Shown: positions 1 through 7,838, counted from the stretch's first letter. The stretch is DNA of 55,864 nt from Pricia antarctica (GCA_011050085.1 DRGL01000013.1:1-55864), one strand, 5' to 3'. Numbers and translations: made by a program. The notes: generated from the sequence alone by a model not told the origin.

Positions 1-119
1 ATCATGCTGCAAAAATTGCACTTGGTAATAAATCTAATGTCTTTATTAGCAAGACATCTGGTGGCAAATTATCTAAACATGCCGCTAAACGTAGAAGAAG
101 AAAATTAAGAGGAAAGTAA
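1..119 (+). CDS. C-terminal fragment of an unknown basic protein
   Basis: The gene starts before the window. The frame enters at base 3 and runs 38 codons to TAA at 117-119. The visible end is rich in lysine and arginine (it ends KRRRRKLRGK), which would suit nucleic-acid binding. No domain is recognisable from so short a piece. The next possible start codon (120) shares the last A of the TAA, the close packing seen throughout this phage. Confidence 0.6.
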   Translation, partial: HAAKIALGNKSNVFISKTSGGKLSKHAAKRRRRKLRGK

Positions 120-257
120 ATGGCAGAAACAGAAAAGATGACTGAGTATGTTGAGCAGTAAAGCGCATCAATCCCGATATGGCTTGATTATCTATGGCAC
201 GACAACTTTTGCACACCAATTTATTTAAGGCATAGAAAACATAGGTTGCAATTATGA
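120..257 (+). pseudogene. Small ORF interrupted by an in-frame TAA
   Basis: ATG at 120 (TAAATG junction) gives 13 codons to a TAA at 159-161. The same frame then stays open for 31 more codons to a TGA at 255-257, which overlaps the next ATG (254) as ATGA. That overlap is the usual gene junction here, so the full 45-codon frame looks like the original gene with one nonsense codon. It could instead be a chance 13-codon ORF followed by noncoding sequence. No function is recognisable. Confidence 0.3.
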
Positions 258-550
258 TTAAATCATTCATACTAACATTCATATTTTGGACCCTGTTTAT
301 CATCATAGATTCCATCATGGATGCTATAAAGGTCTATACGAAATTCATCTGGTATAAAAACAGCAAGTTATGGCACCGATTGAAATATTTCAGAATAGGA
401 TTCTGTGTAGCTACTGGCTGGTGTGCTTATGGATTATATTTATCAATATCCGGGTATGAACATGGATTGTTTAGCTTTCTCCTGCTATGGTTCCTGTTTT
501 TGCGCTGGATCTTATTTGAAGGTTTAATGAAAAAATGGAGTGGACAGTAA
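254..550 (+). CDS. Small membrane protein, 98 aa
   Basis: Hydrophobic segments lie at about residues 3-22, 48-66 and 73-90, with a short basic loop between the first two, so this is probably a two- or three-span inner membrane protein. The start overlaps the preceding stop (ATGA) and the stop overlaps the next start (TAATG), so it is translationally coupled. I do not recognise the family. Position in a run of small genes before the terminase suggests an accessory role (inference). Confidence 0.6.
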   Translation: MIKSFILTFIFWTLFIIIDSIMDAIKVYTKFIWYKNSKLWHRLKYFRIGFCVATGWCAYGLYLSISGYEHGLFSFLLLWFLFLRWILFEGLMKKWSGQ

Positions 551-696
551 TGTATGAGAATTGCCCGTTAAAAGGGAAAGTTTGCCCTTTATGTTTTGTG
601 TCGGGCGGTCTTGGTCAAACTTTAATTTGTAGCAAAAAAGTCGGCGAAAACGAGATACAGAAAATGAAATGCTGTCCCAAGAAAAAAAAAAGATAA
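550..696 (+). CDS. Cys-rich 48-aa protein, zinc-ribbon-like
   Basis: ATG shares the A of the upstream TAA. Cysteines occur as C5, C12-P-L-C15, C27 and C41-C42, with a lysine-rich tail. The opening (NCPLKGKVCPLC) resembles short phage proteins with two cysteine pairs, and another protein in this window (53789-54025) has a comparable CPLIK..C..DC stretch. Metal binding is inferred from cysteine spacing only. Confidence 0.5.
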   Translation: MYENCPLKGKVCPLCFVSGGLGQTLICSKKVGENEIQKMKCCPKKKKR

Positions 697-725
697 AACT
701 TAAAACAATTATTAAAGGAGACGCC

Positions 726-920
726 ATGACCAGATCAGATATTAAATTAACCAAAGCTCAGATTGAACACATTAACCAAACCGGCTCAATGCCGTGTCCG
801 CATTGTGAAACAGTGATGGAACGGTTTCCCCGAGATCCGAAAACGCAAGTTCACGCAGCTAAAAAACCGGAGCTGTATTGTGCGAAGGATCATGAATCTG
901 TAGCTTTGTTTGTGAGGTAG
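726..920 (+). CDS. Small CPHC-motif protein, 64 aa
   Basis: The start at 726 is chosen because AAAGGAG (714-720) lies 5 nt upstream; an in-frame ATG at 669 would overlap the previous gene and has no ribosome binding site. The protein has a CPHC motif near residues 24-27 and a third cysteine further on (YCAKDH), so a degenerate zinc ribbon is possible. No family recognised. Confidence 0.6.
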   Translation: MTRSDIKLTKAQIEHINQTGSMPCPHCETVMERFPRDPKTQVHAAKKPELYCAKDHESVALFVR

Positions 921-922
921 AT

Positions 923-1405
923 ATGGATATTACTAAAGAGATAGAAGATTTGAGGGGTTATTTCAATAAAACCATATTGGGATCGGAGCAACAAACAACC
1001 CTTAGAAGCATTTTAGATATTCTTTTTGAATTATATGAACTGCACGAACGCCAGAAAACACGAGAGGGTAGGAGAAAAGAAGAATTAGCTAACTATTGCG
1101 GTAGAATAGAGGCGCTGGAAGGGGCTCACGTTAGAAACAAAGGACGGACCAATAAAGTCCAAAAGGAAATATTTGAAGTGTGGGGGCAAATTAGCAAACT
1201 TGAAAAAGCGGTTTATCGTTCGGCGGAAATAAAATCAGCAGGGCCGCCAAAAGAAGAATTAAAGCCTTGTCTGTTTTGCAAGTGTGCCGTAACAGAAATC
1301 AGGTTTGAGGGCAGATATTTTGTTGTGTGTTCTAGATGTTATTGTTGTGGCCCGAAAGCTGATACCGAATATTGGGCTGCGGTTAAATGGAACTTGGGGT
1401 CATAA
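923..1405 (+). CDS. Coiled-coil protein with C-terminal Lar-like zinc ribbon, 160 aa
   Basis: The first two thirds are charged and helical (coiled coil). The end, from about residue 113, reads LKPCLFCKC...VVCSRCYCCGPKADTEYWAAVKWN. This matches the pattern of Lar-family restriction alleviation domains, whose usual form is KPCPFCG, then VxCxxCGxxGP, then AxxxWN. Lar proteins modulate host type I restriction; whether this one does is inference from the domain pattern. Compared with stand-alone Lar proteins it carries an added helical N-terminal region. Its stop overlaps the next start (TAATG). Confidence 0.6.
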   Translation: MDITKEIEDLRGYFNKTILGSEQQTTLRSILDILFELYELHERQKTREGRRKEELANYCGRIEALEGAHVRNKGRTNKVQKEIFEVWGQISKLEKAVYRSAEIKSAGPPKEELKPCLFCKCAVTEIRFEGRYFVVCSRCYCCGPKADTEYWAAVKWNLGS

Positions 1406-1608
1406 TGGCTAAAAAACTAACACCCGAAGATTTCCGGAAACTGGAAGAACAGAAGGAACGCCAGGACAGGGCTAACAATTTTAAAAAGGCTGTCGAATAC
1501 CAGGAGAAGAAATTTAACTGTGTCATTATTCCGGTTCATACATTCGTTGGCGGCAACATGCAGTCCGGATGGCTCGGGGAGGCTTTGCCGGTTAAGGAGA
1601 AGAAGTGA
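1405..1608 (+). CDS. Unknown protein, 67 aa
   Basis: Starts at the ATG overlapping the previous stop; an upstream in-frame ATG at 1387 lies inside the preceding gene. The first half is charged and helical, the second contains a short hydrophobic strand (CVIIPVHTFVGG). Not recognised. Confidence 0.55.
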   Translation: MAKKLTPEDFRKLEEQKERQDRANNFKKAVEYQEKKFNCVIIPVHTFVGGNMQSGWLGEALPVKEKK

Positions 1609-1757
1609 TTAATCTTGAAATCAAAATAAACACAAAACAATTTGAGAAGGCGCTGGCAACATGGAAGAAGTCGATTAGTTTTAGAAGGTCCATATATCAC
1701 GTACAATACGAACAACTAAAAGAATCCGGATTAATTTCACCGTGTAGGTATCTATGA
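1605..1757 (+). CDS. Unknown 50-aa protein, GTG start
   Basis: GTG at 1605 overlaps the previous stop and is preceded by AAGGAG (1594-1599). The frame ends with TGA at 1755-1757, overlapping the next ATG (1754). The protein is basic with a KQFEKALATWKK helix. The overlaps on both sides and the ribosome binding site support a real gene; function unknown. Confidence 0.5.
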   Translation: MINLEIKINTKQFEKALATWKKSISFRRSIYHVQYEQLKESGLISPCRYL

Positions 1758-1939
1758 AAACCAAGAAACCAACCAGCAAGGGCGATGAATTGATGAAGAA
1801 ATACCATAACGATGAATCTTTGCAAGATAGCTTTAACCGTCAAATGAGGGAATTGCAACAAGTAATGTCATCTCCCTTGAATATAACTAAATTATTGAGA
1901 AGCAATGAAGCCAATATTTCATGTAAAGTGGTTGGATGA
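1754..1939 (+). CDS. Unknown protein, 61 aa
   Basis: Coupled to the previous gene by ATGA. Basic N-terminus (KTKKPTSKGDELMKKYHND) followed by a helical stretch. No family recognised. Confidence 0.5.
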   Translation: MKTKKPTSKGDELMKKYHNDESLQDSFNRQMRELQQVMSSPLNITKLLRSNEANISCKVVG

Positions 1940-1942
1940 TAA

Positions 1943-2062
1943 ATGATTGATCTAATCGGTTTGACTATAGAATTTTTATTAGGAATGTTTGTTTTAGTAA
2001 TGGTATTTGTTGCGTTTGCCGTTATTTTTATTGGGCTTGTGATCGGTATTCGCGGATATTGA
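1943..2062 (+). CDS. Single-span membrane peptide, 39 aa
   Basis: ATG three bases after the preceding stop. Almost the whole product is a hydrophobic helix (residues about 8-34) with a short positive end (GIRGY). The size and composition fit the tiny membrane proteins common in phages. It may also be a chance ORF, since no strong ribosome binding site is present. Confidence 0.4.
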   Translation: MIDLIGLTIEFLLGMFVLVMVFVAFAVIFIGLVIGIRGY

Positions 2063-2096
2063 AATCTTTTATTAAATAATTTGAAATAATTAGAAA

Positions 2097-2558
2097 ATGC
2101 CAAAGAAAGACAGCGAAAAATATAAACTTGACGGTATACACAAAGAGTATATTCTCAATAAATTAGCCTTGCACTGTGGACAAACGGAAATTGTCAAAGC
2201 TATCAAAACAAACTTTGGAATTGAAATATCAGTGCAAGGCATTGATTATTATAAGCGCGAATATGAAAAGGAATGGCGCGAAAAGAGGAGCTATTTCAAT
2301 AAGCACATTGCCGAGATTGAACCTTTTGCAGATAAGTCTTTAAGGGTCCAGAAACGGGGAGAATTGATTCGGGACATTGAGGATGAGGGGTTGTGGTATA
2401 CTGTTTTTGGAAAATTTGGAGATCACAAAAAAGGCAATCATGGAGCGATTAATGATCTTTTAGATTCAATTAAAAAGGAAATAGAGCCGTTTAAAATTGC
2501 CCAAACCAATCCGGACGGCGAAGGCCCGGTTGAAATTAACGTGAAACTTGTAGATTAG
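2097..2558 (+). CDS. terS: Putative terminase small subunit, 153 aa
   Basis: The N-terminal half is a helix-turn-helix type region: residues about 10-45 contain HKEYILNKLALHCGQTEIVKAI and FGIEISVQGIDYYKREYEKEW. This layout matches phage small terminase proteins of the DUF2280-like type, with HTH followed by helices used for oligomerisation. Small terminase recognises packaging sites and recruits the large subunit. The large terminase follows two small genes later, which supports the call. The region before the ATG is A/T-rich and lacks a clear ribosome binding site. Confidence 0.65.
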   Translation: MPKKDSEKYKLDGIHKEYILNKLALHCGQTEIVKAIKTNFGIEISVQGIDYYKREYEKEWREKRSYFNKHIAEIEPFADKSLRVQKRGELIRDIEDEGLWYTVFGKFGDHKKGNHGAINDLLDSIKKEIEPFKIAQTNPDGEGPVEINVKLVD

Positions 2559-2569
2559 GAGGAAACACC

Positions 2570-2896
2570 ATGAAATCATTTAGAAAAAGAAATGATAACG
2601 AAGATCGTATTCAAGAGAAAACAATCATTGTAGGAGAAATAAAACTCACCACAAAACAACAGGCGAGGCTTTATACTCAAAGCGAAAGATCACACTATTT
2701 TAGGGATAAAATAAAGGATATTGTTTCATCTTTAATAGATGAATCTTATGAATGTGAGAAGATGTTTTGGAATGATGTCGCAAGGGTATGTGGATATAAA
2801 AGCACCTTTGACGCAAGCATAAAAGATGGCATACATCTCCGGGTAGATTGGTTAAAAGGTGTAATAGAAAAAAGAAAACTGAAAGAGACTGATTAA
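2570..2896 (+). CDS. Unknown protein between terminase genes, 108 aa
   Basis: Good ribosome binding site (AGGAGGAAACACC). The middle is charged and helical and contains MFWNDVARVCGYKSTFDASIKDG, which could be a small helical DNA- or protein-binding fold. No family recognised. It sits between small and large terminase, so a packaging-related role is possible (inference from place only). Confidence 0.6.
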   Translation: MKSFRKRNDNEDRIQEKTIIVGEIKLTTKQQARLYTQSERSHYFRDKIKDIVSSLIDESYECEKMFWNDVARVCGYKSTFDASIKDGIHLRVDWLKGVIEKRKLKETD

Positions 2897-2910
2897 TTAG
2901 GAGGAACACC

Positions 2911-3102
2911 ATGTCGCTCATTGCCGGAATGAACGAAGAATTAAATCGAGATAGAGAGCTTTTACAGCAATATCAACAAATCGGCGGTTTGTTTGCATTT
3001 ACTATACTTAAAGCTAAAATAAAAGAAGCAGAGGACTCTATTGCAAGTGGGAATGTTGTAAGAATGTTAATTGCATACAAAACACTGAAAAATTCAAAAT
3101 AA
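2911..3102 (+). CDS. Conserved-looking small phage protein, 63 aa
   Basis: Starts after GGAGGAACACC. Helical, with an N-terminal MNEELNRDRELLQQYQQIG segment and a second helix NVVRMLIAYKTLK. I recall short phage proteins of this pattern (RDRELLxQYxxIG, then a VxMLxAYxxLK end) beside terminase genes, but have no function for them. Confidence 0.6.
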   Translation: MSLIAGMNEELNRDRELLQQYQQIGGLFAFTILKAKIKEAEDSIASGNVVRMLIAYKTLKNSK

Positions 3103-3105
3103 TAA

Positions 3106-4320
3106 ATGGATCCAACTAATGTCAATATCAGCAGAAAAGTCTTCAATCCTAAGTTCCTACCGCTATTGGACAATGATGATGCGGTTAACATATTTTATGG
3201 CGGTGCATCGTCCGGCAAGTCTCATTTTCTTGCCCAGAGGGTTATCTACCGCATGCTTAAAGATATTGATCGCAATACGATGGTTGTCCGTAAAGTTGCT
3301 CGAACTAACCGGGGCTCGACGTTTGCCGAGATTAAAAAAGTCATCAATACATGGGAAATGAATAGCTTGTTTAAAATCAATAAATCCGAAATGACTATAA
3401 CGCGCAAAGGCGGTGGACAGATCCGGTTTGAGGGTTTGGATGACGTTCAGAAGCTCAAGAGCGTGACGTTTGAGCGCGGCGTTCTGAATGATATTTGGTT
3501 TGAAGAAGCTACAGAGGGATCACAAGATGACGTGATTGAACTTGAATTAAGATTACGCGGGCTGTCTAAAGTTCCATTTCAATTAACAATGTCATTCAAT
3601 CCGATTTCTGCTTTGCACTGGATCAAGAAAGTATATTTCGATGCCCAGCATGACAATGTTACAATCCACCATAGCACATACCTGGACAATAGATTTTTAG
3701 GCGAGCGTGAAAAGAAAACACTTCAGAACCTAAAAGCATCGCACCTGGTTAAATATGACATTTACGCGCTGGGTAAATGGGGCGTGCTTGGTGGTTTAAT
3801 CTACACTAATTACAAAGTGCATAAATTTGAGGACGACTTTGATAGGCATTATAACGGTTTAGATTGGGGCTATAAAAATCCGGCAGCATTTTTGAAGATG
3901 GGATTCCGGGACCAGGAAATCTATATCATTGATGAATTTTATATGTCCGGAGTTGATAATCCAGGTTTGATGCGGGCTGGTAAGCGTGTCTGGGATAAGC
4001 AGCGGGACAGAATAACAGCCGACAGTGCAGAGCCGCGATCAATAAAAGAATGGCAAACGGCTGGTTGGATGATTGAGGGTGCGCGCAAGGGTAAAGATTC
4101 GGTTCGCAATGGTATTGGCTGGATCAGAAGCCATCCGATGCACATACATCCGCGCTGTCAGAACTTCATTAACGAGATTCAGGGTTATGTATACCGCAAA
4201 GATAAAGATGGGAACGAGACAGAGGAGCCGTTGGATTTCCGCAATCATTTGATGGATGCAAAACGTTATGGATTTGAAGAGCTAATGGACTTAAAAGAGT
4301 TTAGAGTATTGGCGGTTTGA
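3106..4320 (+). CDS. terL: Terminase large subunit, PBSX-like family, 404 aa
   Basis: This is the ATP-driven DNA packaging motor and genome-cutting nuclease, acting at the procapsid portal. ATPase: Walker A GGASSGKS (residues 32-39), Walker B LNDIWFEE (127-134) and the coupling motif TMSFNP (161-166). Nuclease: D253 in GLDWGYKNP, D306 and E309 in TADSAEP, and D384 in HLMDAKRYG, the acidic residues expected of the RNase H-like domain. Length about 400 is typical. The start at 3106 follows the previous stop by 3 nt. The fold order and motifs leave little doubt about function. Confidence 0.93.
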   Translation: MDPTNVNISRKVFNPKFLPLLDNDDAVNIFYGGASSGKSHFLAQRVIYRMLKDIDRNTMVVRKVARTNRGSTFAEIKKVINTWEMNSLFKINKSEMTITRKGGGQIRFEGLDDVQKLKSVTFERGVLNDIWFEEATEGSQDDVIELELRLRGLSKVPFQLTMSFNPISALHWIKKVYFDAQHDNVTIHHSTYLDNRFLGEREKKTLQNLKASHLVKYDIYALGKWGVLGGLIYTNYKVHKFEDDFDRHYNGLDWGYKNPAAFLKMGFRDQEIYIIDEFYMSGVDNPGLMRAGKRVWDKQRDRITADSAEPRSIKEWQTAGWMIEGARKGKDSVRNGIGWIRSHPMHIHPRCQNFINEIQGYVYRKDKDGNETEEPLDFRNHLMDAKRYGFEELMDLKEFRVLAV

Positions 4321-4321
4321 G

Positions 4322-4489
4322 ATGAACTTATTTCTTAACATTTTAATATTTTGTTTTTCTATCTTTGCAATAATAACTTTATACTCTATTGATTTTGGCA
4401 CGCTGGACACGTTTTCGAAATATGAGTCTTGTTTGTTGATATTGATATTGGTAATATTATCAAAAATATATCATAAAATGGATAATTAA
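4322..4489 (+). CDS. Two-span membrane protein, 55 aa
   Basis: ATG one base after the terminase stop. Hydrophobic stretches at residues about 3-22 and 36-49, separated by a short acidic loop (DFGTLDTFSKYES). No known family and no strong ribosome binding site; coupling to terL translation is likely. Confidence 0.45.
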   Translation: MNLFLNILIFCFSIFAIITLYSIDFGTLDTFSKYESCLLILILVILSKIYHKMDN

Positions 4490-4490
4490 T

Positions 4491-4715
4491 ATGCTAATTG
4501 AGTTTATAGGCGGTAAAATGGATGGGGAGGTTGGGGATGTGCCAATCGTATATAGTTCGATAAAGGTTCCATATTGCAAACCGCTAAACAACAATGAGTA
4601 TTTAACTAGGCAACAGTTTTCTGAATCAGTAAAGGAACCTATGTTTTTTGTTGCAGTCTATCACCGCAAACCAGCAACCAACAAATTCTACTTTGATAAA
4701 ATAGAGGAGGTGTGA
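4491..4715 (+). CDS. Unknown protein, 74 aa
   Basis: Beta-rich small protein beginning MLIEFIGGKMDGEV. It ends at a stop overlapping the next gene. This is the first of a run of unknown genes between terL and portal. No function recognised. Confidence 0.55.
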   Translation: MLIEFIGGKMDGEVGDVPIVYSSIKVPYCKPLNNNEYLTRQQFSESVKEPMFFVAVYHRKPATNKFYFDKIEEV

Positions 4716-4957
4716 TGGGCAAAAAAGAATCAAATCCACCACCAGCACCAGCTCCAAGAATGGTAGATGCCGAAAACAAGCCATTTAAAAAGGAATGTGC
4801 CGGAGCGTGTTGTATCATAGCAATAAAGCGGATTTCCGACAACGAAGAGGGAATATTTTATTTTGATTGCGATGATGGCTTGCAATGGGCTGTCATCAAA
4901 TTTTGTCCATATTGTGGAGGTATGTTAAAATGTCCGAACAAATCAAAGTCACACTAA
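4715..4957 (+). CDS. Cys-rich protein with FCPYCGG ribbon, 80 aa
   Basis: ATG 4715 is preferred over GTG 4712; GAGGAGG lies at 4704-4710. The N-terminus is proline-rich (PPPAPAP). Cysteines occur in ECAGACC and in the late FCPYCGGMLKC, which looks like one half of a zinc ribbon with an unusual first half. Overlaps the next gene by 28 nt. Unknown role. Confidence 0.6.
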   Translation: MGKKESNPPPAPAPRMVDAENKPFKKECAGACCIIAIKRISDNEEGIFYFDCDDGLQWAVIKFCPYCGGMLKCPNKSKSH

Positions 4958-5184
4958 CATTCAACTTTGCCGATGAGGGTGAAGAAAAACAACCAGATTT
5001 AATCAGCATCAACGATGGTAAATCTAACCCATTAGACAGAACTAAATTGATTGATCTGATAATATTATTACAAATCAACAAACAGCTATATGATGTGGAA
5101 TCAAACGAATCAACCGCAAAAGCTGAACGAAGTAGACTTAATGATTTAAAAAAATCGATTGCACTTGACAAATTGGGTAAGTGA
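4930..5184 (+). CDS. Unknown acidic/helical protein, 84 aa
   Basis: The ATG at 4930 is chosen because GGAGG (4916-4920) lies 9 nt upstream, inside the end of the previous gene; the longer in-frame start at 4885 has no such site. An N-terminal beta-like strand (IKVTLTFNFADEG) is followed by a long charged helix. Not recognised. Confidence 0.55.
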   Translation: MSEQIKVTLTFNFADEGEEKQPDLISINDGKSNPLDRTKLIDLIILLQINKQLYDVESNESTAKAERSRLNDLKKSIALDKLGK

Positions 5185-5196
5185 TTGGATTAAATC

Positions 5197-5547
5197 ATGA
5201 GCATAGAACAAATTATATTTCATAGCCTGACAGACGAGCTTGGTAAAATGTATATGGATGCTTCAATTTTAGAGCGTGATCCAATTAACTTATGGGGCAT
5301 TCCGGTATTGGAAAATAAATATTTGCCTGAAAATACAATGATGTGCGTTTGTGGTGATTTTGTTAAGTTCGTAAAGATTGATGGTAATAGACTAAAGTTC
5401 TGGGATGTTGCACGTGAGAAAATGGAACTTAAACTTTGCAAATGGGAACCATTAGAGCCGACAAACAATGACAACGACAATCAATTTAAGTTTATTGGCA
5501 ATAACCTTATAAATAAAATAACAGACCAATTAAGGCCGCTGTCATGA
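5197..5547 (+). CDS. Unknown protein, 116 aa
   Basis: Mixed alpha/beta protein with a short MMCVCGDFVKFVKIDG strand region. Its end overlaps the next ATG (ATGA). No recognisable domain; a structural or host-interaction role cannot be told apart. Confidence 0.55.
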   Translation: MSIEQIIFHSLTDELGKMYMDASILERDPINLWGIPVLENKYLPENTMMCVCGDFVKFVKIDGNRLKFWDVAREKMELKLCKWEPLEPTNNDNDNQFKFIGNNLINKITDQLRPLS

Positions 5548-5864
5548 TAATTAAACTATGGCAGAAAACACATAAACAAATTCAAAAAGATGTCAGCTTT
5601 CCTATCTACAGGCAGATTTCGAGCGATTACGATACAGAATATACTCGAATAAACGATGATTTAACAGCAATTTCGATAACAGAAGAATTGTGTCCTACCG
5701 GTAGGGTTAAATATATAATCGAATACGTACCTAAGTACACTTTTGACAAATCGGATATGAATTATCATCTCGGTTTAAATGAAAATTCATCATCAAAGGA
5801 AGAATTTTTTGATGCGTTTTATAGGTTTGAGAAGCATATTAAAAAGATAGGGGCGACTTTATGA
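5544..5864 (+). CDS. Unknown protein, 106 aa
   Basis: Coupled to its neighbours by ATGA overlaps on both sides. Beta strands (TAISITEELCPTGRVKYIIEY) are followed by a helical acidic end. Not recognised. Confidence 0.55.
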   Translation: MIIKLWQKTHKQIQKDVSFPIYRQISSDYDTEYTRINDDLTAISITEELCPTGRVKYIIEYVPKYTFDKSDMNYHLGLNENSSSKEEFFDAFYRFEKHIKKIGATL

Positions 5865-6046
5865 AATCTAACTACCGCAACAAAATGCAATCGCCTGACA
5901 TAATCAAGCAGGACAAATTCAACCGACGCACTGAGGCGGATCAGGCTTTGATTAAGGCGCGATATGACCAGCACAAGGCTCTGGCGTTCAAGGTTGGCGC
6001 GAAGCCGATGGAGTGGCCTGCTTGGTTGGTGAAGGAGGGGTATTGA
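5861..6046 (+). CDS. Unknown basic protein, 61 aa
   Basis: ATGA overlap with the previous gene. Helical and basic, containing RRTEADQALIKARYDQHKAL and a tryptophan-rich end (MEWPAWLVKEG). The codon use is more G/C-rich than its neighbours, but no function is apparent. Confidence 0.55.
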   Translation: MKSNYRNKMQSPDIIKQDKFNRRTEADQALIKARYDQHKALAFKVGAKPMEWPAWLVKEGY

Positions 6047-6047
6047 T

Positions 6048-6242
6048 ATGTATGAATTATATTGTCTTGTCTGTGATGAGTGGGTACCAATGGTTGAAAT
6101 GTCTGCAAACAATTTAGGCTATGGCAGAGTTGAAGCAGAATTTAAGGTTTCCTGCGGACACCACATAAAAACAAAAAGTTCGAATCGTCCGTTTGGTGAA
6201 ATGCTTCTTGTGGGCGATCCGGAAGAATTAAAAGCCAAATGA
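6048..6242 (+). CDS. Small CLVC-motif protein, 64 aa
   Basis: Strong ribosome binding site (AAGGAGGGG). Cysteines C6-L-V-C9 and a later CGHH could together form one zinc site, as in short phage zinc-ribbon proteins. Unknown function. Confidence 0.55.
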   Translation: MYELYCLVCDEWVPMVEMSANNLGYGRVEAEFKVSCGHHIKTKSSNRPFGEMLLVGDPEELKAK

Positions 6243-6460
6243 AAATACAGCTAACAAGAAAATTTGAAGGTGTTCCAATCATTGAAATAACCGAAACAAT
6301 TTATTTGAATTTATTGGACAGCATTCACCTATTCACACTTGACCAATATCTGAAAAGCTGGATTATGGATAAACGTGAAATCGGCATGATAATTAACATT
6401 GTTGGCACATGGAACAATATAAAACATATTAAACCGATATTAAGAATGAAATTAATTTAA
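6239..6460 (+). CDS. Unknown protein, 73 aa
   Basis: ATGA overlap. Contains a leucine-rich helix (YLNLLDSIHLFTLDQYLKSW) and a hydrophobic GMIINIVG strand. Not recognised. Confidence 0.5.
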   Translation: MKIQLTRKFEGVPIIEITETIYLNLLDSIHLFTLDQYLKSWIMDKREIGMIINIVGTWNNIKHIKPILRMKLI

Positions 6461-6479
6461 AAGCCAAAGGAGGCTTGTG

Positions 6480-6752
6480 ATGGATGAAGCGAAAGCACAG
6501 AGAGAAACCCAAGTATGCCACGAATTAAATGAAATAGGGTTTGCGGCTGAACGGTTGGAAAAAACAATTAATTGCTTAATCGAAAGGCTAAAGAGTGTCT
6601 TGCAGGAGAGATCCGCCGAGGTTGGAATGGTTCAAAAAGAACCCGATAGCAAACAGCTGGTTCCTTTGGCACAACAGATAAAAGGGAGGTCGTGTGCAAT
6701 CAACAGGCTTAATGATAAATTGGGAGACGTTATCGCAGGCTTAGAAATATGA
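6480..6752 (+). CDS. Helical coiled-coil protein, 90 aa
   Basis: ATG 6480 is preferred over GTG 6477; AAAGGAGG lies at 6466-6473. The product is mostly helical with heptad-like spacing (ELNEIGFAAERLEKTINCLI and a second helix near the end), so oligomerisation is likely. Function unknown. Confidence 0.6.
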   Translation: MDEAKAQRETQVCHELNEIGFAAERLEKTINCLIERLKSVLQERSAEVGMVQKEPDSKQLVPLAQQIKGRSCAINRLNDKLGDVIAGLEI

Positions 6753-6979
6753 TCAACTACCTAATAGCCGGATTCATAGTAGCCTACGCTGTTTTAGTCG
6801 GCTACACGATACTCATATACTTCAATACGGACACAAACGCAGTGCCTAAGCGTGGCTCAAAAGGGTATCCGGTTTACATGCACGGCTTAATATGGTTTAA
6901 TGGTTTGTGGATCTCGTTCGCCTTCGCGCTGGGGTCGATAATCGCTAAGTGGATCGGTGAGCAGTTGGGAGGAATGTGA
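6749..6979 (+). CDS. Two-span membrane protein, 76 aa
   Basis: Hydrophobic segments at residues about 4-26 and 45-66, with a basic loop (VPKRGSKG) between them that would face the cytoplasm. Coupled to the upstream gene by ATGA. Size and topology would suit a holin, but the position before the portal makes that doubtful; left as unknown. Confidence 0.55.
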   Translation: MINYLIAGFIVAYAVLVGYTILIYFNTDTNAVPKRGSKGYPVYMHGLIWFNGLWISFAFALGSIIAKWIGEQLGGM

Positions 6980-7227
6980 TGACGTTATATTTGTTTGAAC
7001 GGATAGATAAAGTAACCGATAGCTGGCACTCAGCGGGCGGTATAGTTATTATTGCGAAGGATCGGCGCCAAGCAAAAGAAATAGCTACTAAATATTTTGA
7101 CAGCAAGTTTGATAAACGTGACAAGGTCGGCATAACTATTGATGAATGGAAATCGGTTAAAGTGTTTGTTTTGGCCGGCAAACACAAGCCAGAAGTATTC
7201 ATATTTCCAGATGAGGGATGCTGTTAA
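6979..7227 (+). CDS. Unknown protein, 82 aa
   Basis: ATG 6979 follows GGGAGGAATGTG. Alternating strands and helices (LYLFERIDKV, IVIIAKDRRQAKEIATKYF) look like a small alpha/beta fold. It ends with CC. Not recognised. Confidence 0.55.
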   Translation: MTLYLFERIDKVTDSWHSAGGIVIIAKDRRQAKEIATKYFDSKFDKRDKVGITIDEWKSVKVFVLAGKHKPEVFIFPDEGCC

Positions 7228-7452
7228 ATGAAACGCACCATAATCACAATCAAAACAATCAACTCCGGCAATAAGATCAAATCGCAAAGCCGCATACTGC
7301 TCAAGGAGGCGGAAGGTTGGCACGGAAAGATTGAGCTGGTTATGAAGGATGGCGTTTGCGTCCATGCGTCTGCACCGGTCAAGAATTTAACCGTCGAGAA
7401 GATATCGATTAGCGCGTATCTTAATAATAATGATTCGGGGGATGGAAAATAA
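7228..7452 (+). CDS. Unknown beta-rich protein, 74 aa
   Basis: Starts directly after the previous stop. Composition (ITIKTINSGNKIKSQSRILL and a later IELVMKDGVCVHASAP) suggests a small beta sheet. No family recognised. Confidence 0.5.
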   Translation: MKRTIITIKTINSGNKIKSQSRILLKEAEGWHGKIELVMKDGVCVHASAPVKNLTVEKISISAYLNNNDSGDGK

Positions 7453-7513
7453 GGCTAAAGTTTTCGTAAAATGTGCCGATATATAAGTAGACGCAAACAA
7501 AAAGGAGTCTACC

Positions 7514-7834
7514 ATGAAAACACGAATAAAACTAACAATCGCGCCCGCCATAATCATCTTAATCGCACTGGCTTTATACTTTAGTCCCGCCATGACAGAT
7601 CCGGTGATAGGCAAAGACGAAAATTATGTAATAGCGATTTCCGACAGCTTGACAATGGGATATTTTGCCAAATTACTCATAGCAGATTATAAAGAATATG
7701 ATGCCGAGTGTTATGCGGATAGCACCAACTCTCTGAATGGTTGGCGGGAGACCGGTGTTTATAGTTACTCGCATAGAGAGATGACATTGCCGGGATTTGT
7801 GGAATTTATGGAACGGAAATACGATTTGAAATAA
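7514..7834 (+). CDS. Membrane-anchored or secreted protein, 106 aa
   Basis: Ribosome binding site AAAAGGAG. A basic N-terminus (MKTRIKL) is followed by one hydrophobic helix (about residues 7-25, TIAPAIIILIALALYF), giving a signal anchor with about 80 residues on the far side of the membrane. The soluble part is acidic and tyrosine-rich. Unknown; perhaps a host-envelope factor (inference). Confidence 0.6.
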   Translation: MKTRIKLTIAPAIIILIALALYFSPAMTDPVIGKDENYVIAISDSLTMGYFAKLLIADYKEYDAECYADSTNSLNGWRETGVYSYSHREMTLPGFVEFMERKYDLK

Positions 7835-7838
7835 AATA

